Source: Bacillus sp. FJAT-42315
Lineage (GTDB): Bacteria > Bacillota > Bacilli > Bacillales > Domibacillaceae
Direction of reading: 5' to 3'
Length of the DNA stretch: 48,802 nucleotides
NCBI RefSeq assembly: GCF_002797375.1
Contig: NZ_KZ454941.1
Coordinates: 1-48,802 of the forward strand
In this document: piece by piece, positions 40,506-48,802 of the stretch
Layout of the letters: every line of letters begins with the position of its first letter
How positions within the stretch are numbered: position 1 is the stretch's first letter
Program-made: the position numbers and the translations under genes
Notes under the pieces: model-generated
What the model saw: only the letters and a program-made list of their open reading frames with translations
What the model was told of the DNA's origin: nothing
Database searches by the model: none

Positions 40506-41387
40506 TTACAATTCGACATGATACGACTGATACACATCTCTTTTTGGTAAGTCGCGATCTTTTGCCACTTGTTTAATGGCTTCTTTAGAGGACAAAGATT
40601 GTTCATGTATGTAATGGTCGACATGCTCAACGATCGATAAACTCATCCACCACTGTTCGCCTTCTTCTTCCTCCACTTCAGCATTGCCTTCAACAATTAA
40701 GCAAAACTCTCCTAAAATATCCTCTTCTTTTGACCAGTGAATAGCTTCTGTAATTGTTCCGCGCAAAAACTCTTCAAACTTCTTTGTCAGCTCGCGGCAT
40801 AATACAATTTTCCGCTGTTCACCAAGCACTTCTGCCATCGCTTGAAGCGTATCTTTCAGTCGATGAGGCGATTCGTACAGAATAAATGTATCATGGCTCT
40901 TATTCAGCTGAGCTAGTTCTGCTTTCTTTTCTTTTTTGTTTCGACTTAAAAAGCCATAAAAGTAAAAAGGTTGTGGTGCTAAGCCAGAAGCAATCAATGC
41001 CGTTAACGCCGCGTTCGCCCCAGGAAGCGGCACCACAGTGATTCCTTTTTCAATCGCAGCGACAACAAGTTCAAAGCCTGGATCAGAAATAGAAGGCATT
41101 CCAGCATCACTGACAAGAGCAATCTTTTCTCCTTGAAGGACTCTTTCTAACAGCGCTTTTCCACTTACTTCTTTATTATGCTCATGATAGCTCGTAATTG
41201 GCGTGGAGATCTCAAAATAGTTACAAAGCTTCTTCGTATTTCTTGTATCTTCTGCTGCGATCACATCCGCTTCTTTCATCATGCGAATCGCTCGAAAGGT
41301 CATATCTTCTAAATTACCAATCGGAGTAGGGACTAAATAAAGCATCCCTGCTTCTTCATTCGCAAAGCTTTTTTGTTTATTAATCAT
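40506..41387 (-). CDS. rsmI: 16S rRNA (cytidine-1402-2'-O)-methyltransferase
   Basis: Tetrapyrrole-methylase fold enzyme that methylates C1402 of 16S rRNA with SAM. LVPTPIGNLEDMTFRA (about 18-33), AAEDTRNTKK, LVSDAGMPSISDPG and PLPGANAALTAL are the family motifs. 293 residues. It overlaps the end of yazA by 8 bp. yabC in B. subtilis; same position before abrB. Confidence 0.95.
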   Translation of the reverse strand: MINKQKSFANEEAGMLYLVPTPIGNLEDMTFRAIRMMKEADVIAAEDTRNTKKLCNYFEISTPITSYHEHNKEVSGKALLERVLQGEKIALVSDAGMPSISDPGFELVVAAIEKGITVVPLPGANAALTALIASGLAPQPFYFYGFLSRNKKEKKAELAQLNKSHDTFILYESPHRLKDTLQAMAEVLGEQRKIVLCRELTKKFEEFLRGTITEAIHWSKEEDILGEFCLIVEGNAEVEEEEGEQWWMSLSIVEHVDHYIHEQSLSSKEAIKQVAKDRDLPKRDVYQSYHVEL

Positions 41388-41652
41388 TTTGATGTCCCCC
41401 CTTTTGTAAGTAGTCCATTTTCTGCTTTCTCGTTAATTGCTTGAAAGCATATTCCGCTCGCATCGCTTCAGTAACGGTATGATACGTTTCAAAATGAATG
41501 AGGTGCACGGGCCCTCTTCCGCGTGTATACTTCGCTCCTTTACCAGCATTATGTGTGTTTACACGCTTTTCTATATTCGTTGTATACCCACCATAAAAAG
41601 AACCATCTCGACACTCTAACACATAAAAATAATGATTATTGCTCGTTTCCAT
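41380..41652 (-). CDS. yazA: GIY-YIG domain protein (YazA)
   Basis: A 90-residue single-domain GIY-YIG nuclease-fold protein ([15 protein letters not shown] with the paired Tyr-Gly motif, then [20 protein letters not shown]). Stand-alone members have unknown substrates. ATG at 41652 fits the family N-terminus; an ATG at 41685 would add 11 unmatched residues. The gene overlaps the 3' end of yabB by 17 nt and rsmI by 8 nt. The ribosome-binding site is weak (AGAGAG), consistent with coupling. Confidence 0.88.
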   Translation of the reverse strand: METSNNHYFYVLECRDGSFYGGYTTNIEKRVNTHNAGKGAKYTRGRGPVHLIHFETYHTVTEAMRAEYAFKQLTRKQKMDYLQKGGHQND

Positions 41653-42382
41653 ATAACATCTCTCTAATTTCTTCCGTATATTCACCTTGTTGATCGTATA
41701 TATACAAAGGTGGCAATATTTTAATATCAGTTGCCCCGCCTTTCAACCCTTCAATCAATACTGTATTCGCTTCTTTTCCTTGCCTTGGATAGACAAAACG
41801 AAGCCGCTTCGGCTCAAGACGATACTTTCGCATCAACGTTACTAAATCGAGTAGTCGGCCAGGACGATGAACAAATGCTGCCTTTCCACCTTGCTTTAAT
41901 AACTGACTACTTGAACGAATGCAGTCCTCAAGCGTACAGCATATTTCATGACGAGCAATGGCCAAATGCTCATTCAGGTTAATAATCTCACGAGATGATG
42001 ATAGAAAATAAGGAGGGTTACATGTGACGAGACTATGTTTTTCACGCCCTAACATACTTGGCGCGTCCTTCAAATCACCATGAATCATCGTAATCTGATC
42101 TTTTAATTTATTATATTCCATATTTCGAATCGCCATATCATAAAGTCGTTCTTGTATTTCTACTCCTGTAATTGGCATTTTCGTCTTAGCACTCATCAGT
42201 AAAGGAATAACGCCGTTTCCTGAACAGAGATCAATAATCGACCCTCTCTTTAATGGAATTGAAGCAAATCTAGCAAGAAGCACCGCATCTAATGAAAAGG
42301 CAAACACAGTTGGACTTTGGATAATTCTCAAATTCTCTGCCAACAAGTAGTCTAGCCTTTCATCGCCTTTCAATGTGACCAT
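41636..42382 (-). CDS. yabB: tRNA1(Val) A37 N6-methyltransferase-like protein (YabB/TrmN6)
   Basis: Class I SAM-dependent methyltransferase. The SAM site is [14 protein letters not shown] (about 49-62) and the catalytic NPPYF motif (about 121-125) marks N6-adenine methylation. Family assignment suggests A37 of a tRNA. 248 residues. GGAGG precedes the ATG. First of the compact yabB-yazA-rsmI set. Confidence 0.9.
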   Translation of the reverse strand: MVTLKGDERLDYLLAENLRIIQSPTVFAFSLDAVLLARFASIPLKRGSIIDLCSGNGVIPLLMSAKTKMPITGVEIQERLYDMAIRNMEYNKLKDQITMIHGDLKDAPSMLGREKHSLVTCNPPYFLSSSREIINLNEHLAIARHEICCTLEDCIRSSSQLLKQGGKAAFVHRPGRLLDLVTLMRKYRLEPKRLRFVYPRQGKEANTVLIEGLKGGATDIKILPPLYIYDQQGEYTEEIREMLYGNEQ

Positions 42383-42408
42383 TCTTTTTCCTCCATTATG
42401 CCAAGTGT

Positions 42409-42560
42409 ATAAAGTGAAACTTCAATCAGTGTGGGTTTTCTTCATCCCCCACTGATTGTTAGTTGAACCAATCGGGCATTTACGGGCTGTTGATCCCCAC
42501 CTACACATCTGTGCTTCTTTCTGCCATGTTGAGGTGGGGGGTCTTACAGCCCGTTAATGC
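42409..42560. repeat. Structured intergenic element: two hairpins behind an ATAAAGTGAAACTTC head
   Basis: The element starts with ATAAAGTGAAACTTC (42409-42423). Hairpin 1 (42424-42457) has 12 pair positions, AATCAGTGTGGG against CCCCCACTGATT, with one mismatch. Hairpin 2 (42476-42560) has an outer stem of 15 positions, GCATTTACGGGCTGT against ACAGCCCGTTAATGC, with one mismatch, and an inner GC-rich stem CCCCACCT / AGGTGGGG. The first 21 bases recur at 34300 with 19 matches. It may be a non-autonomous mobile repeat or a non-coding RNA; I cannot name the family. Confidence 0.7.
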
Positions 42561-42563
42561 GGG

Positions 42564-42642
42564 ATAAAAATAGAGACTGCCCCTCGACAGGCCTTATCTT
42601 CTCATGCGCAGAAGTTTTGGCACTGGCCTTTTGGACAGCCTC
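42564..42642 (-). terminator. Terminator of yabA with an unusually long stem-loop
   Basis: Minus-strand outer stem GAGGCTGTCC / GGGGCAGTCTC (10 pairs, two G-U) followed by TATTTTTATCCC. The roughly 55-nt interior holds another pairing, CTTCT / AGAAG. It ends the csfB-to-yabA block. Confidence 0.65.
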
Positions 42643-42652
42643 GATACATTCA

Positions 42653-43021
42653 TTATTTTTTATTTAAAAACGATAAACAAAACAAGCAATCTTCGTCTTT
42701 ACGTGGACTACCAAAATGAACATTGCAAATGTGAAACCCTTCTTGATACAGCCTAGCGAGATTGTCGTAACCTTCTCCAATATCCATCAATTTTGAAGGA
42801 CTTGCGTTGTTATTTTCTCCACTTTTCCCTTGAGCTACTTGCCTTCGAGAAAATTCTAGCTCTTCTAACCTACGTCGCAAGTTTTCATTTTCAAGCTTTA
42901 ATGAGTTGTTCTCTTCTAATATTTCTGCCAAACTCTTTTTCAAATCACCGAGCCGTTTATACAATTGACCAATTTGTAGTTCCATATCGCTGACTGAATC
43001 GAAGAACTCTTTTTTATCCAC
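42653..43021 (-). CDS. yabA: Replication initiation control protein YabA
   Basis: Negative regulator of DnaA that tethers it to DnaN. An N-terminal leucine-zipper-like coiled coil (about 1-70) is followed by a C-terminal zinc-binding domain with FHICNVHFG and CLFC. 122 residues. The start is GTG (43021), with GGGGTGG upstream. It lies after ricT and holB, as in B. subtilis. Confidence 0.95.
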   Translation of the reverse strand: MDKKEFFDSVSDMELQIGQLYKRLGDLKKSLAEILEENNSLKLENENLRRRLEELEFSRRQVAQGKSGENNNASPSKLMDIGEGYDNLARLYQEGFHICNVHFGSPRKDEDCLFCLSFLNKK

Positions 43022-43034
43022 TCATTCCACCCCA

Positions 43035-43862
43035 TTACTCTGTGGCTTGTGCTGAAATGGCACCTTCTGTCGTAATTTCTTCCATCGTAAATTCAAGCAC
43101 TCGCTCTTGTTCGAATACTTCAACTTGAAGAACTCGTTCTAAAATATTTAACCCCACTACTTTTCCAAAGCCATGAGGGGTATTTACTTTTTCACCGACA
43201 TCTGGAAGGATTTCTTTCGCCGCTTCATATTCATCATTCTCATATTTCAAGCAACACATGAGCCTGCCACATAAGCCTGAAATTTTCGTGGGGTTTAATG
43301 ATAAGTTTTGATCTTTTGCCATTTTGATGGAGACTGGTTCAAAATCACCCAAAAATGTTGAACAGCAAAGCATTCTGCCACACGGACCGATTCCTCCGAG
43401 CATTTTCGCTTCATCGCGAACACCAATTTGGCGAAGCTCGATTCTCGTCCGAAAAATAGCAGCTAAATCTTTCACTAGTTCTCGAAAATCCACTCGTCCG
43501 TCAGCTGTGAAATAAAAAATTACTTTATTGCGATCAAATGTATATTCTACATCTACAAGCTTCATATCTAGCTTATGTTCGATAATTTTTCCGCAACATA
43601 CTTCAAAAGCTTCTTCCGCCGCTAATTTATTTTCTTCTACGATGAGACGATCTTTTTGGTCAGCGACGCGAATCACTTTCTTCAAAGGAAGAACAATATC
43701 CTCTTCCTCCACTTTTTTCATTCCGACAACCACTTGTCCATGTTCGACGCCTCTAACTGTTTCAACGATCACATGTTCGTTTTTCTCAATTTTCAGCTCG
43801 ACTGGATCAAAATAATATATTTTTCCCGCTTTTTTAAAGCGGACTCCTACTACATCATACAA
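43035..43862 (-). CDS. ricT: RicT (YaaT), PSP1-domain iron-sulfur protein
   Basis: Member of the RicA-RicF-RicT complex that assists RNase Y maturation and stimulates the sporulation phosphorelay in B. subtilis. The central region carries the cysteines GPCGRMLCCS and GLCGRLMCCLKY that bind a 4Fe-4S cluster. 275 residues, the same length as B. subtilis YaaT. TTG start at 43862 with GGGGGAG 6 bases upstream, overlapping the holB 3' end by 8 bp. Confidence 0.95.
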   Translation of the reverse strand: MYDVVGVRFKKAGKIYYFDPVELKIEKNEHVIVETVRGVEHGQVVVGMKKVEEEDIVLPLKKVIRVADQKDRLIVEENKLAAEEAFEVCCGKIIEHKLDMKLVDVEYTFDRNKVIFYFTADGRVDFRELVKDLAAIFRTRIELRQIGVRDEAKMLGGIGPCGRMLCCSTFLGDFEPVSIKMAKDQNLSLNPTKISGLCGRLMCCLKYENDEYEAAKEILPDVGEKVNTPHGFGKVVGLNILERVLQVEVFEQERVLEFTMEEITTEGAISAQATE

Positions 43863-44856
43863 AGGATGCTCCCCCCTGTAAATTCAACACAAGCTGTTCC
43901 ATCAACAATTGTGGATTCATATTGGCATCAAGCTTGCGCTTCGCCTCTAAAATGGCTGTCATTTGCTCTGTAATGCTTTTGGCAGAAGATTGTAGAGCGC
44001 TGTGTTTAAGTAATGCAAGCTGATCCGGGAAAGCAAGACCCGTTTCTTTTCCTGTCTGCAACGATAGCAAATCTTTGAACAGTAGCAATAGCAGATCAAG
44101 CGCTTGGTTAACTTGTTGTTTATCTTTAAAATGCCCATTAAAGTCCTCTTGTAATTTCACCATTGCTTCTAGTGGATTTTTTTGAAGGACTTCATATAAT
44201 TTTAACACTATTGTACGTGACTGTGCAAACCACTCTTCATGACTTAATTCGAGTGCTTGTTGAAAATTATTAGTTAACTTAGCCACTAAAGAAGCCATGG
44301 GTACAGAAATCCCTTCTTCTATTAACTTACTTTGAAGAAGTTCGGATGGTAACGGCTTGAACACAAGAAGTTGACAACGAGAAATAATCGTGGGCAGTAA
44401 GCGCTGAACTTGCTCAGTCAATAATAAAGCAACGGTATCAGCGCTCGGTTCCTCTAAAAACTTCAGCAAGCTGTTCGCAGCACTGGCTGTCATCTTATCC
44501 GCATGCTGAATGATATAAATTTTCTGCTTCGCTTCTACCGCTGTTTTACTAAATTCCTGCTGCAAAAAAGTAATTTGCTGTTTTTTGATCGATAAGCCAT
44601 CTGGTTCAAGATAATGAACATCCGGATGGTTCCCACTTTCAATTCGGCGACAGCTGTTGCACGCTTCACAAGCCATTATTCCATCTTCTTCACAAAGCAA
44701 GCTTTTCGCAAAAAACAGCGCCGCATTTTTCTTCCCTGTTCCTTGGTCACCTTCAAAAATATAAGCATGGGCTACCCGCTCTTTTTCTAGGCTATTCGTT
44801 AACATTCTGAGCACCACCGGCTGTAATTCACTCAATTCTTTCCATACCTCAGACAT
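43855..44856 (-). CDS. holB: DNA polymerase III delta-prime subunit
   Basis: Clamp-loader subunit with the AAA+ fold. A P-loop-like GDQGTGKK is near residue 38, a zinc-binding CEACNSC near 65-71, and LLKFLEEPS marks the sensor region. ATG at 44856 with AGGG 6 bases upstream; an ATG at 44862 is possible. 333 residues. It stands downstream of tmk, darA and yaaR as in B. subtilis. Confidence 0.93.
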   Translation of the reverse strand: MSEVWKELSELQPVVLRMLTNSLEKERVAHAYIFEGDQGTGKKNAALFFAKSLLCEEDGIMACEACNSCRRIESGNHPDVHYLEPDGLSIKKQQITFLQQEFSKTAVEAKQKIYIIQHADKMTASAANSLLKFLEEPSADTVALLLTEQVQRLLPTIISRCQLLVFKPLPSELLQSKLIEEGISVPMASLVAKLTNNFQQALELSHEEWFAQSRTIVLKLYEVLQKNPLEAMVKLQEDFNGHFKDKQQVNQALDLLLLLFKDLLSLQTGKETGLAFPDQLALLKHSALQSSAKSITEQMTAILEAKRKLDANMNPQLLMEQLVLNLQGGASFV

Positions 44857-44868
44857 GTACATCCCTGC

Positions 44869-45309
44869 CTACGTATATAAATTAATAATTAATCCTTTAA
44901 TTTCTCCTATTTGCCCGAGTAGATCGACCGATTTCTTCTCTTTGTTTAAGACATCTTCCGTTAATTCAATTAATTTCTCATCAATCGTCTCAACGATCTT
45001 TAATTTTCGACCTTCTCCAAACTGATTCCATGTATGAGAATTTTTCAAATTCATGCCAAACTCAACGGTTTCTCGAACAAATCGGCGGACAAGCGTTTTA
45101 TACTTCGCTAAATCTTGAAATGTTCGGGAATGAGCTAGTCGCTTTCCCGCTCCTTCAATATCCGTTAACAGCCGCTGGATTTGATCCGTTTTTAACTGTT
45201 CTCCTTGTTGTTGAACGATCGTGGAAAATTTAGATTGTCCATTTGAACTAAGCTTTTGATCTTTTCGCAGCTTGTCGATATTAAAATGTATGTCTTTTTC
45301 AATCTTCAT
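44869..45309 (-). CDS. yaaR: YaaR family protein (DUF327)
   Basis: A 146-residue, mostly helical cytoplasmic protein, rich in K, E and L. The function is unknown. Length and position between darA and holB match B. subtilis yaaR. 15 bp after darA and 12 bp before holB, so part of the same operon. Confidence 0.9.
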   Translation of the reverse strand: MKIEKDIHFNIDKLRKDQKLSSNGQSKFSTIVQQQGEQLKTDQIQRLLTDIEGAGKRLAHSRTFQDLAKYKTLVRRFVRETVEFGMNLKNSHTWNQFGEGRKLKIVETIDEKLIELTEDVLNKEKKSVDLLGQIGEIKGLIINLYT

Positions 45310-45324
45310 ATGAGCTATCCCCTA

Positions 45325-45678
<354 letters not shown>

Positions 45679-45689
45679 CTACTTCTCTC

Positions 45690-45695
45690 ATTATA
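45690..45695 (-). promoter_or_regulatory. Possible extended -10 promoter before darA
   Basis: Perfect TATAAT preceded by TGG on the minus strand (45690-45695), 33 bp before darA. No good -35 at 17 bp. It could start a darA-yaaR-holB-ricT-yabA transcript. Confidence 0.45.
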
Positions 45696-45747
45696 CCAAG
45701 AAAATGAAGCAACCGCAGAGAAGAAAACAAAATTTAGATGATCTTAA

Positions 45748-46389
45748 CTATTGCTCGGTAGATCTAATTCGCTCTAAAATACAAGTCATGCTTTCGTGGA
45801 ACACTTCTTCAACAGATGCTTCTGCATTGATTTTGACAATTCGCTCTGGAAACCTTTCGCTTAAAAGCAAATATGCTTCTCTCACCTTTTCATGAAAGTG
45901 AAGCGATTCTAAATCCAGTCGATTCACTTCCCTTTCTTCATGAGCATTAATTCGGGCTAACCCCACTTCTGGCTGGACATCAAACAATAATGTTAAATCT
46001 GGCATCACATCGTCTACAGCGAAGCGATTGATTTCAAATACTTCCTCCATCCCAAGTCCTCTTGCATATCCTTGATAAGCAAGCGAGCTATCAATAAAAC
46101 GATCACAAAGCACGATGTCTCCTCTTAATAGTGCAGGCATGACTTTTTCCACAAGATGCTGCCTTCTTGCGGCCGCATATAAAAGCGCCTCTGTCCGTCC
46201 ATCCATCTCCGTATTGTTTTTATTTAAAATAACCTCACGAATTTGTTCAGAAATAGAGATGCCACCAGGTTCGCGCGTCCCAGTCACACGAAACCCTTCT
46301 TCTTCAAGCTGCTTAATTAGCCTATACATCATACTCGACTTTCCAGCTCCTTCAGGCCCCTCAATCGAAATAAATAACCCTTTTCTCAT
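45748..46389 (-). CDS. tmk: Thymidylate kinase
   Basis: Phosphorylates dTMP to dTDP. P-loop [10 protein letters not shown] (about 10-19), TREPGG, the [14 protein letters not shown] motif (about 93-104) and a lid region. ATG at 46389 (GGAGG 7 bases upstream) gives 213 residues, the family norm. The frame stays open to 46458, but that would overlap yaaO and add a foreign N-terminus. Confidence 0.95.
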   Translation of the reverse strand: MRKGLFISIEGPEGAGKSSMMYRLIKQLEEEGFRVTGTREPGGISISEQIREVILNKNNTEMDGRTEALLYAAARRQHLVEKVMPALLRGDIVLCDRFIDSSLAYQGYARGLGMEEVFEINRFAVDDVMPDLTLLFDVQPEVGLARINAHEEREVNRLDLESLHFHEKVREAYLLLSERFPERIVKINAEASVEEVFHESMTCILERIRSTEQ

Positions 46390-46429
46390 CCTGTAACCTC
46401 CAAAACATGAACTAACTTTATTAATATGT

Positions 46430-47857
46430 TTAAGCTTGAGATGTTCGATACACCGCAATCCGCTTTGTATTTAATTGTTGACCTCCTTGAATATGTACAT
46501 GCTGTGCGAGCAAATTAGTCAAAGTAGCTATCTGCTCGAATGCTATTTGTTCTCCTGCGATTAGTAAAGGTATTCCTGGTGGATAAGGAATCACCGTCTC
46601 TGCCGCAATTTCACCAACTGCTTCAGTCAAAGGTATCCATACTCGAGGAAGCTTTTCTTGCTCCTTATAAGAAATCATTAACATCGAAGTCTTTTTTAAA
46701 GACGATGTATAATCGATAACTTCGCAAGCAGACGGTTTGTCATATAAAGTGAGCCCATCAATTTTCCGCTTGGCTAGCTCGATATAATCGCTACTTCCTG
46801 CTTTCAACAAAGGTAACGTACATAGCACTTGTGAAGCGTCTGAGAGCTCTGAATAAACCCCTGCCGCTTCTAAATGGCTTTGAAGCTCATATCCTGTATA
46901 TCCTTGTTTTCGCAGCAGTAATTTCAAAGGATCATCCGGTAGTAAAACCTCCAGTCCTTTTCCTTGTAATCGCTCAGCCAAAATAGTTTTCATTTCTAGC
47001 GTAAAAGCTACATCCTCATAAGAAAACCCTGCTAGAAACGCCCGTGCTACATCCAAAGAAGCCATAATAGGATAAGATGGACTACTAGACTGCAATGCCT
47101 GTAAATAAAACTCCAGCTTCTCCAACGACACTCTAGACGAATTCATATGCAAAAAGGACCCCATTGTCATCGCCGGCAACATTTTATGAGCCGAATGCAC
47201 AACAAGATCCGCTCCCCATTGTAATGAACTATTAGGAAATGGCTCTCCTAAAACAAAATGTGGTCCGTGGGCTTCATCAACTAATACAAATGAGCCATTT
47301 TCCTGCGCAACCTTGATCACCTGTTCAATGTCTGTAGCCATCCCATAATAGTTGGGATACGTTAACACGATTGCCTTCACTGAGTCATATTGTTTATATG
47401 CTTGTTCAACCGTATCTAAACTGACACCACTCGCTACCTTGAAGGAAGCATCATACTCAGGCTCTAAAAATACAGGTGTCACCTTTGCTAGCTTACATGC
47501 ATTTAAAATTGACTTATGACAATTACGCTGAACAAAAATGAGGTCACCCTCTTCACAAACAGATAAAACCATTGCCAAATTTCCAACCGTACTGCCATTC
47601 ACTAAAAAATAACTTTTCTTCGTTTGATACAAATCTATTAATAGTCGTTGAGCCTCTTCAATACATCCTTCGGGAGAATGAAAATCATCCAAATCTGAGA
47701 TTTCCGTCTGATCATACGCCAAAAATTTATAAAAATCCGCAGCAACGCCATCCATCCACACTTGTCCGCCTTTATGTCCAGGAACGTGAAAAGATAGCGT
47801 TTTCTGATCGATATGTCGCTGCAGAGCTTCCATAAGCGGAATACGTTCTTGATTCAC
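46430..47857 (-). CDS. yaaO: Orn/Lys/Arg decarboxylase family protein (YaaO)
   Basis: Fold-type I PLP enzyme of the bacterial arginine/lysine/ornithine decarboxylase group. The PLP lysine is K225 in [13 protein letters not shown] at about 194-197 contacts the cofactor, and FHVPGHKGG marks the N-terminus. 475 residues, near B. subtilis YaaO. The substrate cannot be decided from sequence. GTG start at 47857. xpaC and yaaN, which lie upstream in B. subtilis, are absent. Confidence 0.92.
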   Translation of the reverse strand: MNQERIPLMEALQRHIDQKTLSFHVPGHKGGQVWMDGVAADFYKFLAYDQTEISDLDDFHSPEGCIEEAQRLLIDLYQTKKSYFLVNGSTVGNLAMVLSVCEEGDLIFVQRNCHKSILNACKLAKVTPVFLEPEYDASFKVASGVSLDTVEQAYKQYDSVKAIVLTYPNYYGMATDIEQVIKVAQENGSFVLVDEAHGPHFVLGEPFPNSSLQWGADLVVHSAHKMLPAMTMGSFLHMNSSRVSLEKLEFYLQALQSSSPSYPIMASLDVARAFLAGFSYEDVAFTLEMKTILAERLQGKGLEVLLPDDPLKLLLRKQGYTGYELQSHLEAAGVYSELSDASQVLCTLPLLKAGSSDYIELAKRKIDGLTLYDKPSACEVIDYTSSLKKTSMLMISYKEQEKLPRVWIPLTEAVGEIAAETVIPYPPGIPLLIAGEQIAFEQIATLTNLLAQHVHIQGGQQLNTKRIAVYRTSQA

Positions 47858-47907
47858 TATAGATCCTACCCTTTTCTATACTTTTCTACTAGCCTACCAT
47901 ACAATTC

Positions 47908-48099
47908 TTACGAAAAAACAGAGGAGATTCTAATTTTTCTCAATTTCCTTACAAAGTGAACATAAGCCTCTTCTTCTGGTTCCGTTTGAAGCACTTTTCT
48001 TTCGCATTCTTTACATATAAAAGCTTGATAAATATAAATACCTTCTTGCTTACTTTGTTCACAGACCATACAAATATGATCCACCATCTTTTTTGGCAT
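47908..48099 (-). CDS. csfB: Anti-sigma-G factor CsfB (Gin)
   Basis: A 63-residue zinc-binding protein with CMVC (about 10-13) and CKEC (about 28-31). Gin blocks premature sigma-G activity in the early forespore, and also sigma-E in the forespore. ATG at 48099 with AGGAGGTGG 5 bases upstream; an in-frame GTG at 48108 overlaps that site. Position right after the rRNA operon matches B. subtilis. It has a good sigma-F promoter. Confidence 0.92.
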   Translation of the reverse strand: MPKKMVDHICMVCEQSKQEGIYIYQAFICKECERKVLQTEPEEEAYVHFVRKLRKIRISSVFS

Positions 48100-48120
48100 A
48101 TTCTCCACCTCCTACTTGGT

Positions 48121-48148
48121 AGTATTTCCACTTTTTCTTAAAATATGC
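48121..48148 (-). promoter_or_regulatory. sigma-F promoter of csfB
   Basis: Minus-strand -35 GCATA (48144-48148) fits GYATA and -10 GGAAATACT (48121-48129) fits GGNNANANT exactly; spacer 14 bp. In B. subtilis csfB is sigma-F-dependent. Confidence 0.75.
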
Positions 48149-48183
48149 GAATCTATTGACTTCCTAGTGCATGATTTTCTCAT

Positions 48184-48216
48184 ACAAAAAAAGAACAGCC
48201 TGAGCTGTTCTTTTTG
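48184..48216 (-). terminator. Terminator of the rRNA operon
   Basis: Minus-strand stem AAAAAGAACAGC / GCTGTTCTTTTT with a TCAG loop and a T run, 6 bp past the 5S gene. Confidence 0.92.
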
Positions 48217-48221
48217 TTGGT

Positions 48222-48337
<116 letters not shown>

Positions 48338-48532
48338 CTATGAAGTTTGAAAGAATTGTTCTTTCAAAACTGGATAATAAGTATTGTAACCTTGCAAATC
48401 GCCTATTGGTGTATCTATTTCTAGCTCCGGCTCCTAGACATTCGAGTCAAATAACCTGTCGCTTACAAGACTAACGTCTTTGCAGCGCCAGAACATTTGC
48501 TTGTCATGTCTGAACAGTTGCCTCTGCTTTAT
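48338..48532 (-). other. 23S-5S internal transcribed spacer
   Basis: 195 bp between the 5S and 23S genes with no tRNA gene. It contains the inverted repeat GTTTTGAAAGAA / TTCTTTCAAAC (around 48346-48370), similar to the leader sequence of the other rRNA operon and likely part of a processing stem. Confidence 0.8.

Positions 48533-48802
<270 letters not shown>

Larger units (their letters stand above)
42383..42652. other. 270-bp gene-free stretch between yabA and yabB
   Basis: No reading frame of note. It contains a structured element at 42409-42560 (listed separately) and the yabA terminator at 42564-42642. In B. subtilis these genes are close together, so the extra DNA looks like an insertion. 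Confidence 0.8.

Noticed and set aside
46389-46458. Longer N-terminus of Tmk
   Set aside because: It would overlap yaaO and lacks a ribosome-binding site; the ATG at 46389 has GGAGG and matches the family.

Overview
The window is a piece of a low-GC Gram-positive, endospore-forming chromosome of the family Bacillaceae. Gene content and order match the origin-proximal block that in Bacillus subtilis runs from csfB (just after an rRNA operon) to lysS (just before the next rRNA operon), read here on the minus strand. Nearly every protein is recognisable at family level, and many resemble the B. subtilis protein along their full length. I cannot name the species. The sporulation genes (spoIIE, spoVT, spoVG, sspF, yabG, yabP, yabQ, fin, csfB) and the Spo0A/AbrB circuitry show that it is a spore former.

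Layout by coordinate (minus-strand transcription runs from high to low): 1-23 is the 5' end of a 16S rRNA leaving the window, with tandem promoters at 149-261. 357-4778 holds lysS, dusB, yazB, folK, folB and folP. 4883-11818 holds cysK, hslO, coaX, ftsH, hpt and tilS. 11904-16152 holds yabT, yabS and spoIIE. 16333-16499 holds two plus-strand tRNAs (Met, Glu). 16691-22619 holds yabR, divIC, yabQ, yabP, rqcP (yabO), yabN, yabM and spoVT. 22741-34133 holds mfd, fin, pth, ctc, prs, glmU, spoVG, ridA, purR, ispE, sspF and veg. 34343-39615 holds yabG, rsmA, rnmV, tatD and metG. abrB (40170-40454) is the only plus-strand protein gene. 40506-48099 holds rsmI, yazA, yabB, yabA, ricT, holB, yaaR, darA, tmk, yaaO and csfB. 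48222-48802 holds a 5S rRNA and the 3' end of a 23S rRNA.

The block mixes housekeeping functions (translation, tRNA modification, folate, nucleotide and cell-wall precursor supply, replication, repair) with sporulation control. Promoter-like sites for several sigma factors can be read directly: sigma-A (rrn, veg, glmU, purR, abrB, yabR), sigma-B (ctc), sigma-H (spoVG), sigma-F (csfB), sigma-E (yabP) and sigma-G or sigma-F (fin, spoVT). Spo0A boxes sit at spoIIE and abrB. Two anti-sigma factors of the forespore switch (Fin and CsfB/Gin) are both present.

Compared with B. subtilis as I remember it, pabB-pabA-pabC, yacD, yabE, xpaC and yaaN are absent from their usual places. I see no insertion sequence, prophage, CRISPR array or defence locus. 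The least explained sequence is the 270-bp gene-free stretch 42383-42652. It carries a highly structured element whose first 21 bases recur (19 of 21 identical) at the 3' end of yabG. A second oddity is a perfect 39-bp interrupted palindrome at 27457-27495 between ctc and its terminator. No wholly new protein system is evident.
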